From Pseudomonadota bacterium (lineage in GTDB: Bacteria > Pseudomonadota > Gammaproteobacteria > Steroidobacterales > Steroidobacteraceae), in the NCBI GenBank assembly GCA_018240525.1, contig JAFEFN010000004.1, positions 62,001 through 126,000 of the forward strand: a DNA stretch of 64,000 nt, read 5' to 3'. Numbering within the stretch: position 1 is the stretch's first letter; each line of letters starts with the position of its first letter. The position numbers were made by a program, and so were the translations under genes. The notes under the pieces were generated by a model that saw only the letters and a program-made list of their open reading frames with translations, did no database searches and was not told where the DNA came from. Positions 1-9,328 of this stretch are shown here, piece by piece.

Positions 1-2897
1 ACGTGCAGCTCGAGCGCGGGGCCGTGAGCGCGCTCGCCGGCACGGTGCGCGCCGACTCACTCGAATGGGCCTCCCGTGGCGCGGGCACGGCGCTGCGCCT
101 GCCGCGCCTGCGCGCCGACTGGCAGGCGCAGCCGCGCGCCGCAGGCTGGGCGCTCACGGTGAGCAAGATGGACGTCGGTGCCGGCCCGCTGATCGGCTCG
201 CAGCTGCTGGTCCGCGGCGGCTCGCTGCAGGGCAAGCTGCGCGAGGTGCCCCTGGAGCTGCTGACGGACATCGCCCGCTGGTACGACCCGCAGCTGCCGG
301 TCCTGCAGCCGGTGGTGGCCGGGGTGGCGCGCGAGGTGGACTTCGCCTGGGATGGCCGGGCGGATCCGGGCGCCCGCCTGCACACGCTGCTGCAGCTGGA
401 CGGGCTGGCGCTCACCGCCGGCGAGGTCACCCTGAGCGGGCTGACGGCCCGCGTCGCGGGCAACGACACCCACCTGCTCGCCGAGATCCGCGCGCGCGAC
501 GCGGGCCTCCTGCTCAACCGCGAGCAGCCGGTACGCCTCGATGGGCTCATCGTCGATGCGCGGCTGCTGCTCGGTGTCGCGGACGGGCGCTGGCAGGTGC
601 ACAGCGACGGCGCGACGATCGCGCGCGACCAGATGCGCGTGAGCGCACGGGGCACCCTGGGCGCCGGTCCCGCCGACGATGCCGGTCGCATCGATGCACG
701 GGTCGAGCTCCAGCAGGCGGATGCGGTGATGCTGGCCAGCCTCCTGGGCACGCGCACGCTCGGTGCCTTCGGCTTCGAGGCCCGCCGCATCATGGCCGGC
801 CGCATCCCCAGTGGCACCCTCGAGTTGCACGGCCCCTTGTACCTGGGCCCCGCCGGCGCGAGTCCCGCAGGCGAGTTCCACGGCGCGCTGGAGTTGCGCG
901 AGGCGAGCATCGCCGCGGAGGAGTCCTGGCCGGCGGCGACCGAGCTCGATGCGCACATCGACTGGCGCTCGGACCGGCTGCAGGCGGCGATCAGCCACGC
1001 GCGCAGCGGCAGTTTCCAGCTGAGCGACACGCGCCTGCAGTGGGATCCGCGCTCGCGTCAGCTCGTGCGCCTCGCCGCCCGGCTGAGCGGTCGCATCGAG
1101 GAGGCGCTGCAGTGGCTGCGCGAGCATCCCGAGGGCGGCCGCGCCCTGCCTTCGCTCCATGGCATCGACCTGCGCGGCGATACGCTGGTCGATGTGGACG
1201 TGGCCGCTCCCTCGAAGGTGCGCATTGCCGCCATTCTGGACGGCGCCCAGCTGCACGCGCTCGCCGGCGTGCCGCCCATCGACATCCAGCATGGCAGCCT
1301 GGGCATCGCGGCAGGCCACCTGCAGCGTTCGAGCCTCACCGGCCGGTGGCTGGGCGGCCCGGTGAGCCTCACGGTCGCCGAGCGTCGCCTGGGCGGCGCG
1401 CCGATGCTCTCGATCAGCGCCAAGGGGATGCTGGATGCTCACCAGGCGCTCCTCGCCGCGGCGGGTGCCGGGGCGAAAGGGCTCAGCGGCAACGCGGAGT
1501 GGAGCGCGCAGCTCAGCGCGCCGCTGGAGGCCGGCCCGGCGCGCGAGTGGAGCGTGCGTGTCGAGTCCACCCTGGCAGGAGTGGCGAGCACGATGCCCGA
1601 GCCCTTCGCGAAGGCGCAGGAGGCGAGCCTGCCGCTGCGCATCGACCTGCAGGGCAGCGACGAGGCGCCCGCCCAGCTGCGCATCGCGCTCGGCGAGCGC
1701 TTGCGCGCCCTGGTGGCACTGGCGCGCAGCACCGACGCGTGGCGCATCGAACGCGGCGCGCTGCGCCTGGGGGCCACCGCGGCGGTGCTGCCCTCGGAGG
1801 CCGTGTTCGACGTGGATGGTCGCGTCGGGCACCTGGATCTGTCGGCCTACCTTGCCTGGTGGCGCGCGGCGGCCGCCGATGCCGCACTGCCCGCCGTGCG
1901 CGGCAACGTGACGGCCGGGGAGCTGCGGGTCGGGGGCCGCACGTATCCCGAGGTACGGGTTATGGCCTTCGGCTCACGTCGCGGGGGCCAGCTCGACCTG
2001 CAGTCCCCGCAGGTCAGCGCCGCGGTGCGCTGGCCGGAGGAGGCCGGCATGCCCGCTCGGCTGGAGCTGGCCAGGTTCGAGGCCGGGTCCCTGCGCGATC
2101 TCGAGCAAGGCGCGGCGCTGGCGACCGTGCTGGCACCGGCGACGCGGTTGTCCGTCGAGGACCTGCGCTGGCAGGGCCGACCGGTCGGGCGCTTCACGGC
2201 CGTGATTGCGCAGCGGGCGGGCGAGCTGTCCTTCAGCGACGCGCACCTGGTGGGGGCGAACGAGGAGGGCCGCGGAGGCGGCAGCTGCGGCGACTCCGCC
2301 TGCCGGCTCAGCTTCGGCCTGGACAGCACCGATGCCCGCGCTACGCTCGAGGCCTACGGCCTGCGCCCGGACGTGGCGGCTCGCCGGGCGCACGTGAAGG
2401 CGGAGCTGCGCTGGCGGCGCGGTGGCGAGAGTCCCCTTGCATCGCTGGCCGGCAACCTCCATATGGAAGTGGGTGAGGGGGAGGTAGTGGCGCCTGCGGG
2501 GGAGGGTGCACCGTTTGCCCTGCTGGTGGTGCCCGCACTGATGGCCGGCCTCGTCCCGGAGCGCGCGGGGGTTCCCGCGCGCCTGCACTTCGGGCAGCTG
2601 GCCGGAAGCTTCGACCTGACCGAGGGGACCGCCCACACCGCCGATCTGCACCTGGACGGGGATGCACAGATCATGGTGCGGGCGCGCATCGGGCTGGCGG
2701 CCCGTGACTACGACGCGGAGGCCTTCGTGCTGCGCGGTGACGAGCGGCTGCCCGCCGCGCTGCGCGGCCTGGAGCGGACCCCGAAAGTAGCCTCCGCGTG
2801 GCTGGCCCTGCGTGAATGGCTGCGCGGCAGCGCGCGCGGGCCCACGACGCTGCATTTGCGGGGTACATGGGAGGACCCCATAGTGTCTGATGAGTGA
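1..2897 (+). CDS. yhdP: YhdP family protein (AsmA-like, C-terminal part; 5' end outside window)
   Basis: The reading frame is already open at the left edge and runs to TGA at 2895-2897, so only about the last 965 residues of a protein usually near 1,250-1,300 residues are present. The missing part should hold the N-terminal membrane anchor. The visible part is long, repetitive and beta-rich with no catalytic motif, and ends with the RGTW-DP type C-terminus of the YhdP/TIGR02099 group. These AsmA-like proteins span the periplasm and are implicated in phospholipid transport to the outer membrane. The next gene starts inside or just after its stop codon. The family call rests on overall similarity and on the neighbours: yhdP, nitrilase and tldD adjoin in many gammaproteobacteria. 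Confidence 0.8.
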   Translation, partial: VQLERGAVSALAGTVRADSLEWASRGAGTALRLPRLRADWQAQPRAAGWALTVSKMDVGAGPLIGSQLLVRGGSLQGKLREVPLELLTDIARWYDPQLPVLQPVVAGVAREVDFAWDGRADPGARLHTLLQLDGLALTAGEVTLSGLTARVAGNDTHLLAEIRARDAGLLLNREQPVRLDGLIVDARLLLGVADGRWQVHSDGATIARDQMRVSARGTLGAGPADDAGRIDARVELQQADAVMLASLLGTRTLGAFGFEARRIMAGRIPSGTLELHGPLYLGPAGASPAGEFHGALELREASIAAEESWPAATELDAHIDWRSDRLQAAISHARSGSFQLSDTRLQWDPRSRQLVRLAARLSGRIEEALQWLREHPEGGRALPSLHGIDLRGDTLVDVDVAAPSKVRIAAILDGAQLHALAGVPPIDIQHGSLGIAAGHLQRSSLTGRWLGGPVSLTVAERRLGGAPMLSISAKGMLDAHQALLAAAGAGAKGLSGNAEWSAQLSAPLEAGPAREWSVRVESTLAGVASTMPEPFAKAQEASLPLRIDLQGSDEAPAQLRIALGERLRALVALARSTDAWRIERGALRLGATAAVLPSEAVFDVDGRVGHLDLSAYLAWWRAAAADAALPAVRGNVTAGELRVGGRTYPEVRVMAFGSRRGGQLDLQSPQVSAAVRWPEEAGMPARLELARFEAGSLRDLEQGAALATVLAPATRLSVEDLRWQGRPVGRFTAVIAQRAGELSFSDAHLVGANEEGRGGGSCGDSACRLSFGLDSTDARATLEAYGLRPDVAARRAHVKAELRWRRGGESPLASLAGNLHMEVGEGEVVAPAGEGAPFALLVVPALMAGLVPERAGVPARLHFGQLAGSFDLTEGTAHTADLHLDGDAQIMVRARIGLAARDYDAEAFVLRGDERLPAALRGLERTPKVASAWLALREWLRGSARGPTTLHLRGTWEDPIVSDE

Positions 2898-2914
2898 TGC
2901 CTCGCGAGACTGAA

Positions 2915-3742
2915 ATGAAAGTGGCTGCCCTGCAGATGACCTCCGGCCCGGACGTGGCCGCGAACCTGGAGCAGGCGCGGGCCCTGCTGGAAGAGGCGGC
3001 CGCGCGCGGCGCGCAGCTGGCGGCCCTGCCCGAGAACTTTTCGTTCATGGGCCTGCGCGATGCCGACAAGCGCGCGGTGGCCGAGCCCGACGGGGACGGT
3101 CCGGTCCAGGCGTTCCTGGGCGCGACCGCGCGGCGGCTCGGCCTGTGGATCGTGGGCGGAACGGTGCCGCTCCTGGCCGGCGGCGACGGCCGCGTAGCGG
3201 CAGCTTCGCTGGTCTATGACGCCGCGGGCCGCAGGATTGCCCGGTACGACAAGATCCACCTGTTCGATGTCGACCTGCCGGAGAAGGCGGAGCGTTACCG
3301 GGAGTCCGCGCACGTGACCCCCGGCGAACATCCCGTACTGGTCGACACCCCGCCGGGCCGCCTCGGCCTCTCGGTCTGCTACGACGTGCGCTTCCCGGAG
3401 CTGTACCGATACCTGAGCGCGGCGGGCGCGCAGCTGCTGTCGATCCCCGCGGCGTTCACCGCACCGACCGGACGGGCGCACTGGGAGACGCTGCTGCGGG
3501 CAAGGGCCATCGAGAATCTCTGCTATGTTATCGCGCCGGCGCAGTCCGGGTTCCACCCGAGCGGGCGCGAAACCTACGGCGACAGCATGATCGTCGACTT
3601 CTGGGGCCGCATCCTGGCGCGCGTCCCGCGCGGGCGCGGCTGCGCCGTGGCGAGCGTCGACGTGGCGCGCCAGGCCGAGGTACGCAACTCCTTCCCGGCG
3701 CTCGTGCACCGGCAATTTTCGGAAAGGAATTCCCGCTCATGA
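2915..3742 (+). CDS. Carbon-nitrogen hydrolase (Nit1/Nit2-like omega-amidase family)
   Basis: A 275-residue nitrilase-superfamily amidase. From the ATG at 2915 the catalytic triad is visible: Glu40 (LPEN), Lys113 (YDKIHLFD) and Cys155 ([10 protein letters not shown]). The group includes bacterial YbeM and eukaryotic Nit1/Nit2, which hydrolyse deaminated glutathione or alpha-keto acid amides; the true substrate cannot be read from sequence. In-frame starts also exist at 2894 (GTG) and 2897 (ATG overlapping the yhdP stop). I prefer 2915 because the family begins with [12 protein letters not shown] sequence directly before the first beta strand. The end overlaps the next start by 4 nt (ATGA), so it is probably translationally coupled to tldD. 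Confidence 0.88.
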   Translation: MKVAALQMTSGPDVAANLEQARALLEEAAARGAQLAALPENFSFMGLRDADKRAVAEPDGDGPVQAFLGATARRLGLWIVGGTVPLLAGGDGRVAAASLVYDAAGRRIARYDKIHLFDVDLPEKAERYRESAHVTPGEHPVLVDTPPGRLGLSVCYDVRFPELYRYLSAAGAQLLSIPAAFTAPTGRAHWETLLRARAIENLCYVIAPAQSGFHPSGRETYGDSMIVDFWGRILARVPRGRGCAVASVDVARQAEVRNSFPALVHRQFSERNSRS

Positions 3743-5193
3743 ATGATGTGGCCCAGCCCGACCCGTTGAACCTGGCGCGCGATCTGATCCTGCGTCCCAG
3801 CGGACTCGATGACCGCCGCCTCGATCGTGTCTTCGGCGAGGTACTGGCGCATTCGGTCGACTTCGCCGACCTGTACTTCCAGGTGGCGCACCAGGAGTCC
3901 TGGTCGCTCGAGGACGGCATCGTCAAGGACGGCAGCGCCAGCATCGAACAGGGCGTCGGGGTGCGCGCGCTGGCCGGCGAGAAGACCGGATTTGCCTACT
4001 CCGACGAGATCGTGCTGCCGGCACTCGAGGAGGCCTCGCGAGCGGCCCGCGCGATCGCCGCGCAGGGACAGGACCGCCAGGTGAGCGCCTGGCGCGCCAC
4101 GGCCGGCCACCGGCTGTACCTCCCGGTCGACCCGGCCATCGCGCTGGCCACGCAGGACAAGGTCGCCTGGCTCGAGCGCGTGGACCGCGAGGCCCGCAAG
4201 GCGGACCCGCGCGTGGTGCACGTCACGGCAAGTCTGGTCGCCGTGCGCGAGCTGGTGCTCATCGCCACCAGCGACGGTGAACTCGCGGCCGACGTACGGC
4301 CGCTGGTACGCTTCAACGTCTCGGTGCTGGTGGAGCAGGACGGGCGCCGCGAGCAGGGCTACGCCGGATGCGGTGGCCGCTTCACGCTCGCCGAGCTGGT
4401 CGCGGGCGACCGGCCGCTGGCGCTGGCGCGGGAGGCCGTGCGCCAGGGCCTGGTGAATCTCGACGCGAAGCCGGCGCCGGCGGGCCCCATGACCGTCGTG
4501 CTCGGCCCGGGCTGGCCGGGCATCCTGCTGCACGAGGCGATCGGCCACGGGCTCGAGGGCGACTTCAACCGCAAGGGCACGTCGGCGTTCGCCAACCGCA
4601 TCGGCGAGCGCGTCGCCGCCGCGGAGTGCACGGTGGTCGACGACGGCACGCTGTCGCGCCGCCGTGGCTCCCTCAACATCGATGACGAGGGCACGCGGAC
4701 GCAGTGCACCACGCTGATCGAGAACGGCGTTCTCAAGGGCTACATGCAGGACCGGCTCAACGCGCGCCTGATGGGCGTGGCGCCGACCGGCAACGGCCGG
4801 CGGGAATCCTTCGCCCACCTGACGCTCCCGCGCATGACGAACACCTACATGCGACCCGGGCCGCATGCCCCGGAGGAGATCATCGCCTCGGTCGACAGCG
4901 GCATCTACGCGGTGAACTTCGGCGGCGGCCAGGTCGACATCACCTCGGGCAAGTTCGTGTTCTCCGCCAGCGAGGCCTACGAGATCAGGAACGGGCGCGT
5001 CGGGGCGCCGCTGAAGGGCGCCACGCTGATCGGCAACGGGCCGGACGTGCTCACGCGCGTGTCGATGGTCGGCAACGACCTGAAGCTCGACGACGGCATC
5101 GGCACCTGCGGCAAGGATGGGCAGAGCGTGCCGGTGGGCGTCGGTCAGCCCACGCTGAAGATCGACGGCCTGACCGTCGGCGGCACCGCGTAG
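3739..5193 (+). CDS. tldD: Metalloprotease TldD
   Basis: A 484-residue TldD, the metal-bearing subunit of the TldD/TldE (PmbA) heterodimeric protease that degrades unfolded peptides and matures microcin B17 and CcdA in Escherichia coli. The zinc motif HExxxH is at residues 265-270 (HEAIGH), followed by the conserved [10 protein letters not shown] segment. Length and C-terminal glycine-rich sheet ([12 protein letters not shown]) are standard. It starts at ATG 3739, overlapping the nitrilase stop, with an AGGAA-like ribosome site before it. Its partner pmbA lies about 4 kb downstream on the same strand. Confidence 0.95.
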   Translation: MNDVAQPDPLNLARDLILRPSGLDDRRLDRVFGEVLAHSVDFADLYFQVAHQESWSLEDGIVKDGSASIEQGVGVRALAGEKTGFAYSDEIVLPALEEASRAARAIAAQGQDRQVSAWRATAGHRLYLPVDPAIALATQDKVAWLERVDREARKADPRVVHVTASLVAVRELVLIATSDGELAADVRPLVRFNVSVLVEQDGRREQGYAGCGGRFTLAELVAGDRPLALAREAVRQGLVNLDAKPAPAGPMTVVLGPGWPGILLHEAIGHGLEGDFNRKGTSAFANRIGERVAAAECTVVDDGTLSRRRGSLNIDDEGTRTQCTTLIENGVLKGYMQDRLNARLMGVAPTGNGRRESFAHLTLPRMTNTYMRPGPHAPEEIIASVDSGIYAVNFGGGQVDITSGKFVFSASEAYEIRNGRVGAPLKGATLIGNGPDVLTRVSMVGNDLKLDDGIGTCGKDGQSVPVGVGQPTLKIDGLTVGGTA

Positions 5194-5334
5194 GACAGCG
5201 CTGCTGTCATATCGCGGCAATCGCCCGGCGACATAATGCCGGCCGCCGCTCAAGCTGTGAATCTCCACACGCAACGTGCGTGCCGGACTCCGTAACGTTC
5301 ATCCGGCAAGAACGAATAGACGCCGAGGTTCGCG

Positions 5335-5496
5335 ATGCAACTGGAAGAAACAATCGAGGCCCCCCAGCTGAAGTTGCCCGCGGACCTGCTGGCCGAAGTC
5401 TCCCGCCGCAACAAGGGACGCCCCACCGACTTCCGCGTCGAGGGCTGGAAGCCTTCGCTGATGGAGCGGGTGCTGCGCATCTTCGGGCTGCAATAG
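5335..5496 (+). CDS. Small hypothetical protein, 53 residues
   Basis: A 53-codon frame beginning MQLEETIEAPQLKLPADLL and ending RVLRIFGLQ before TAG. A GAGG ribosome-binding sequence sits about seven bases before the ATG. No signal peptide or membrane segment is visible; the C-terminal third is basic and could form an amphipathic helix. It lies alone between tldD and a small membrane-protein gene. I do not recognise a family. Support is the ribosome site, clean spacing and a protein-like composition with few of the Arg/Pro runs typical of spurious frames here. Confidence 0.5.
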   Translation: MQLEETIEAPQLKLPADLLAEVSRRNKGRPTDFRVEGWKPSLMERVLRIFGLQ

Positions 5497-5550
5497 CGCG
5501 ACGCCTGCGCCGCAGCAACCGCGGTCGTATCCAACACCGGACGGGCGCGT

Positions 5551-5556
5551 TAGGAT
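5551..5556 (+). promoter_or_regulatory. Candidate -10 element (TAGGAT) 6 nt before the small membrane-protein start
   Basis: TAGGAT ends six bases before ATG 5563. If used, transcription would begin at or next to the start codon, giving a leaderless message. No good -35 is visible. One of ten similarly placed hexamers in the window. Confidence 0.3.
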
Positions 5557-5562
5557 GCGGGC

Positions 5563-5802
5563 ATGCCGCAGTTCTCGCGCCCCGTGTACGAAGGCCTGCC
5601 CTGGGTTTACATAACCTGCGGCCTGCTCATGCTGGGTGGCAGCTACCTGATCTCCGGGTATGGCGTGGCCAGCTTGCTGACCGGGGTGCTCGGCCTGGTC
5701 GCGCTGCTCGGCGGGGTGGTGGTGCTGCTGCGGCGGCGCGATTACCGCGAGTTGCGCTCCCAGTATCCGGACGAGCTCATGCCGCGCAAGGACGAGCCCT
5801 GA
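5563..5802 (+). CDS. Small two-helix membrane protein, 79 residues, unknown function
   Basis: The protein has two hydrophobic helices, roughly residues 14-33 and 36-54, then a basic LLRRRDYRELRSQYPDE tail likely to be cytoplasmic. No ribosome-binding sequence precedes the ATG; a -10-like TAGGAT lies six bases upstream. It converges with the ExeA/FHA gene, with only four bases between the two stop codons. I do not recognise a characterised family. Confidence 0.65.
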   Translation: MPQFSRPVYEGLPWVYITCGLLMLGGSYLISGYGVASLLTGVLGLVALLGGVVVLLRRRDYRELRSQYPDELMPRKDEP

Positions 5803-5806
5803 GCGC

Positions 5807-7090
5807 CTAGCGCGTTTCGGCCGCCTCGGCCTCGTCGTCGTCCTCCACGTCCTCTTCGCGCAGCGCCTGCAGTCCCGGCTGGGTGTCCATCAGCGTGTTG
5901 CGCGCGCGGTTCGACCGCTCGTCGATGTAGATGAGCTCGTGCTTGCCGATCAGCACGACGTCGCCGTCATTGAGCAGGTGGCGGCGGACGCGATTGGACT
6001 TCACGAAGATGCCGTTGGTGCTGTTCAGGTCCTCGATGACGCAGGAATGGGTGGTGGTGACGACCTGGCAGTGGTGGCGGCTGATGAAACGGCTGTCGAT
6101 GTGGACGTCATTGTCCGGCGTGCGACCGACGATGACCCGGCCGGTACGCAGCGGCACCTCCTGCACAGTGCGCCCGTCGGTGGCTACCAGCAGGCGCGCC
6201 AGCGCCGGCCGCCCGTCGGTGGCGTTAGCAGGCGGCGGGAGGCGGTCGGCCTCGGCGGCGTTCTGGCGCGGGCGGTGCGCGAAATCCACCCACTGCAGCT
6301 CCTCGACGGCGCTGGCGATGTCCTCGCGGGTGACGGAGTCGCGGTCGGCCGTGAAGGCCGCCATCATGGCCGTGTCGCACAGCGTGTTGATCAGGCGCGG
6401 CACGCCGCCGCAATAGCGGTAGATCTCGGGGAAGGTGTCCTCGGCGAACAGCGCACGGTCGCCGGCGCCGGCGACCTCCAGGCGATGCTGGATGTAGGCG
6501 CGCGTCTCGCTCTGGGAGAGCGTCTGCAGGTGAAAGCGCAGCCGCACGCGCTGCGTGAGCTGCTGGAGCTGCGGGTTGTCGAGCTTCTCGCTGAGCTCCG
6601 GCTGGCCGGCCAGGATGATGCGCAGCACCTTCTCCTTGGTGGTCTCGACGCCGGAGAGCATGCGGATCTCCTCGAGCACGCGCATCTTCAGGTTCTGCGC
6701 CTCGTCGACGATCAGCAGCACGCGGCGCCCGGCGGCGTACTGCTCGATGAGGAAGTTGTTGAGCGTGCTGATCAGCTCCGCCTTGCGCATCTTGAAGGGC
6801 GAGAACCCGAACTGCACCAGCACCGCCTGCAGGAAGTCGATCGCCGAGACCTGCGTCTGGTTGATCTGGGCCACCACCACGTCCGCGGGCACCTCCTTCA
6901 GGAAGGACTCGATCAGGGTGGTCTTGCCCGAGCCGATCTCGCCGGTGATCACCACGAAGCCATCGGTGAACCAGATGGTCGACTCCATGTACGCCTTGGC
7001 GCGTGCATGCTGCTTCGACAGGTACAGGAATTGCGGGTCCGGGCTGAGCCGGAACGGCAATTCCTTGAGTTTGAAGGCTTCCAGGTACAT
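5807..7090 (-). CDS. ExeA/GspA-type AAA ATPase fused to a C-terminal FHA domain
   Basis: A 427-residue protein. The N-terminal AAA domain has Walker A GEIGSGKT at residues 50-57 and a Walker B ending VDEAQNL near residue 125, as in ExeA/GspA, which remodel peptidoglycan for type II secretion, and in related MSHA/polysaccharide-export ATPases. After a winged C-lid region comes a linker and then an FHA domain (about 315-395) with the phosphothreonine-binding signature GR, SRHH and N-STNG. The tail is acidic. FHA domains read Ser/Thr phosphorylation, so the ATPase may answer to kinase signals, but no kinase or secretion gene is adjacent. Architecture is clear; role is inferred. Confidence 0.8.
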   Translation of the reverse strand: MYLEAFKLKELPFRLSPDPQFLYLSKQHARAKAYMESTIWFTDGFVVITGEIGSGKTTLIESFLKEVPADVVVAQINQTQVSAIDFLQAVLVQFGFSPFKMRKAELISTLNNFLIEQYAAGRRVLLIVDEAQNLKMRVLEEIRMLSGVETTKEKVLRIILAGQPELSEKLDNPQLQQLTQRVRLRFHLQTLSQSETRAYIQHRLEVAGAGDRALFAEDTFPEIYRYCGGVPRLINTLCDTAMMAAFTADRDSVTREDIASAVEELQWVDFAHRPRQNAAEADRLPPPANATDGRPALARLLVATDGRTVQEVPLRTGRVIVGRTPDNDVHIDSRFISRHHCQVVTTTHSCVIEDLNSTNGIFVKSNRVRRHLLNDGDVVLIGKHELIYIDERSNRARNTLMDTQPGLQALREEDVEDDDEAEAAETR

Positions 7091-7107
7091 AGCGGCTCGA
7101 GCCGATG

Positions 7108-8214
7108 TTACGGGAAGCCAACGTCCGCGGCCAAATCCTTGAGGATCCGCAGCGTCCGCGCGTCACGCCGGGCCGCGGAGGGCTCCACGAGCGTGCAGTG
7201 GCCGACCTTACGGCCCGGCCTTGGCTTCTTGCCATAGTCGTGCAGGTGCACACCCCCGAGCTTAAGCAGCCCGGCGCGGTCGGGAATGCTGCCGATGAGG
7301 TTGACCATCCCGCTGTGACCCAGGGGGCGGGTGCTGCCCAGCGGCAGGCCGAGGATGGCCCGCAGGTGGTTCTCGAACTGGCTGGTGGCCGCGCCCTCGA
7401 TGGTCCAGTGACCGGAGTTGTGCACGCGCGGCGCCATCTCGTTGGCGATCAGACGGCCACCCAGCACGAAGAACTCGATCGCCAGGATGCCGGTGTAATG
7501 GAAGTGCTCGAGGACGCGCCGCAGGTACCCGGCGGCGCGCCGTTGCCATTGCGGCGGGCCGTACGGGGCGCGCGTCACCCGCAGGATGCCGCCGGCATGC
7601 ACGTTGCCGCACAGCGGATAGACGGCGGTCTCGCCACCCACACTGCGGGCGCCGATGATCGAGACCTCGCAGTCGAAGGGCACGAGTTCTTCGTAGATCA
7701 GCGCCGCGCTGCCCAGCTGCTCCCAGGCGCGCGCGGCGTCCTCCATGCTGCGCAGCACCGCCTGTCCCTTGCCGTCGTAACCGAGGCGGCGCGTCTTGAG
7801 CACCCCCGGCAGCCCGATGCGGGCGATGGCGCGCGCGAGCTGCGCGCGCGTGCTCACGGCCTGCCAGCGCGTGGTCGGTATGGCCAGCTGCTCGAACAGG
7901 CGCTTCTCGGCGACGCGGTCCTGCGCGGCGCACAGCGCCGCGACCGGCGGGCATATGCGCGCGCCGTGCGCACGCGTCACCACGTGCAGGCTCTCGGCGG
8001 AGACGTTCTCCCAGTCGAAGGTGACGACCTCGCAGCGCCGCGCCAGCTTGCGCAGCTGCGCCCGGTCGGTGAAGGCGGCGGTGAGCAGGGGGGCAACCTG
8101 TCCGGCCGGGGCGTCGCGCGCGGGATCCAGGCACAGGAAGTCCAGCCCGAGCGGATAGCCCGCCAACGCCAGCATGCGGCCGAGCTGGCCGGCGCCCACG
8201 ATGCCGACGGTCAT
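7108..8214 (-). CDS. purK: 5-(carboxyamino)imidazole ribonucleotide synthase PurK
   Basis: A 368-residue ATP-grasp enzyme making N5-carboxyaminoimidazole ribonucleotide from AIR, ATP and bicarbonate in purine synthesis. It begins [15 protein letters not shown], the dinucleotide-like N-terminal motif of PurK, and carries the ATP-grasp GYDGKGQ loop and the late [13 protein letters not shown] signature. The ATG at 8214 overlaps the purE stop by 4 nt (ATGA), so the pair is translationally coupled. An upstream in-frame extension through purE and yjgA is only open frame and is not used. Confidence 0.95.
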   Translation of the reverse strand: MTVGIVGAGQLGRMLALAGYPLGLDFLCLDPARDAPAGQVAPLLTAAFTDRAQLRKLARRCEVVTFDWENVSAESLHVVTRAHGARICPPVAALCAAQDRVAEKRLFEQLAIPTTRWQAVSTRAQLARAIARIGLPGVLKTRRLGYDGKGQAVLRSMEDAARAWEQLGSAALIYEELVPFDCEVSIIGARSVGGETAVYPLCGNVHAGGILRVTRAPYGPPQWQRRAAGYLRRVLEHFHYTGILAIEFFVLGGRLIANEMAPRVHNSGHWTIEGAATSQFENHLRAILGLPLGSTRPLGHSGMVNLIGSIPDRAGLLKLGGVHLHDYGKKPRPGRKVGHCTLVEPSAARRDARTLRILKDLAADVGFP

Positions 8215-8711
8215 GGGCGGGAGGTCGCGCGCGGATCGGGGTTGCCGAGCACGCCAGCGGTCTGGCGTTCGCGGAAGTTCTCCACGGCGGTGGCGATGGC
8301 CGGGTGCTTGTTGGCCAGCAGCGCGGCGGCGAACAATGCCGCATTGGTGGCCCCGGCCGCGCCGATCGCAAACGTCGCCACCGGCACCCCCGCCGGCATC
8401 TGCACGATGGACAGCAGCGAGTCCAGCCCGCCGAGCGACTTGGACTGCACCGGCACGCCCAGTACGGGCAGGCGCGTCTTGGCGGCGGTCATGCCGGGCA
8501 GGTGCGCGGCACCGCCCGCGCCGGCGATCAGAACTTCCAGGCCGCGCTCGCGCGCGCCGGCGGCGTATTCGAACAAGAGGTCGGGCGTGCGATGCGCCGA
8601 GACGACGCGCACCTCGTAGGGAACGGCGAGCTTGTCCAACATCTCCGCGGCGGACTGCATCGTCTCCCAGTCGGAGGATGAGCCCATGATGATGCCAACA
8701 AGCGCTTTCAT
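8211..8711 (-). CDS. purE: N5-carboxyaminoimidazole ribonucleotide mutase PurE (class I)
   Basis: A 166-residue PurE that moves the carboxyl group of N5-CAIR to C4, giving CAIR, the step after PurK. The phosphate-binding GSSSDW motif near the N-terminus, the SAHRTPD loop and the [11 protein letters not shown] segment are all present. The length and the adjoining purK mark the class I bacterial mutase. The ATG overlaps the yjgA stop by one base (TGATG) and the gene runs into purK with a 4-nt overlap, so yjgA-purE-purK looks like one coupled transcription unit. Confidence 0.95.
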   Translation of the reverse strand: MKALVGIIMGSSSDWETMQSAAEMLDKLAVPYEVRVVSAHRTPDLLFEYAAGARERGLEVLIAGAGGAAHLPGMTAAKTRLPVLGVPVQSKSLGGLDSLLSIVQMPAGVPVATFAIGAAGATNAALFAAALLANKHPAIATAVENFRERQTAGVLGNPDPRATSRP

Positions 8712-9241
8712 CACGGCATTGTAGCGAACAATTCCCGCAAAGCACGAAACAGCTCCCGGGATGCCGGCCCGGAGGCGCCGGTGCGCGCGCGCTCGGCCTG
8801 CGCAGCGCTGACGCGCCGTGCCCACTCGGCCCGGTCGATCTGCGGGTGCCAGCCGTGCAGCGCCTCCAGGGCGGGGGCGCCGTCGGCGAGCAGCCGGTCG
8901 CGCCAGGACTCGACGCGCTTGAAGCGCTCGGTCTGCTCGGCATCGATCTGGCTGCGCGCCGCGAGGGCGGCGCGGATCGGTTCCGGATCGACATCGCGCA
9001 TGAGCTTGCCGATGTACTGGCGCTGCCGGGCGATGGCGGCCCGGCTGGTGATGGAGCGCGCCGCCCGGATCGCCTCCGCGAGCTTCTCGGGGAGCCCCAG
9101 TTCCTCAAGCTGCGCCTCGCTCAGCTGGAGCAGGTCCACGCCCAGGTCCTGCGCAGCCTGGGCCGCACGCTTGCGCGCACTCTTGCTCGGGCGGCCGGAA
9201 GTCTCGTCCTGCTCAAGCTCGTCGTCGGCTTCGTGCTTCAC
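8711..9241 (-). CDS. yjgA: Ribosome-associated protein YjgA/DarP (DUF615)
   Basis: A 176-residue DUF615 protein. YjgA (DarP) associates with late 50S ribosomal precursors in Escherichia coli. Sequence marks are the SKSARKRAA start, the [13 protein letters not shown] segment, an alpha-helical [11 protein letters not shown] stretch and the C-terminal HPQIDRAEW...[11 protein letters not shown] region. The start appears to be GTG at 9241, because its codon reads GTG-AAG-CAC. It lies divergent to pmbA, a common arrangement in gammaproteobacteria, and heads the unit that continues into purE and purK. Confidence 0.9.
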   Translation of the reverse strand: MKHEADDELEQDETSGRPSKSARKRAAQAAQDLGVDLLQLSEAQLEELGLPEKLAEAIRAARSITSRAAIARQRQYIGKLMRDVDPEPIRAALAARSQIDAEQTERFKRVESWRDRLLADGAPALEALHGWHPQIDRAEWARRVSAAQAERARTGASGPASRELFRALRELFATMP

Positions 9242-9289
9242 TCAGGTTCCCGGGTGACCGTGGCGGAAGTTGAATTCGCAGCTGGCTGC

Positions 9290-9295
9290 TACAAT
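9290..9295 (+). promoter_or_regulatory. Candidate -10 element for pmbA (TACAAT)
   Basis: TACAAT lies 33 bases before the pmbA start in the divergent pmbA/yjgA spacer. A TTGAAT at 9270-9275 is the obvious upstream hexamer, but the gap is only 14 bases, so the -35 assignment is doubtful. Confidence 0.35.
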
Positions 9296-9328
9296 TTAAG
9301 ACTATCCTAGGCCCGACGATCGCGCACG

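Noticed and set aside
65..2476. Long open frames overlapping yhdP in other frames and on the minus strand (up to 803 residues)
   Set aside because: They are rich in Arg, Ala, Pro and Gly, show no motif, and mirror a real gene; very high G+C keeps shadow frames open.
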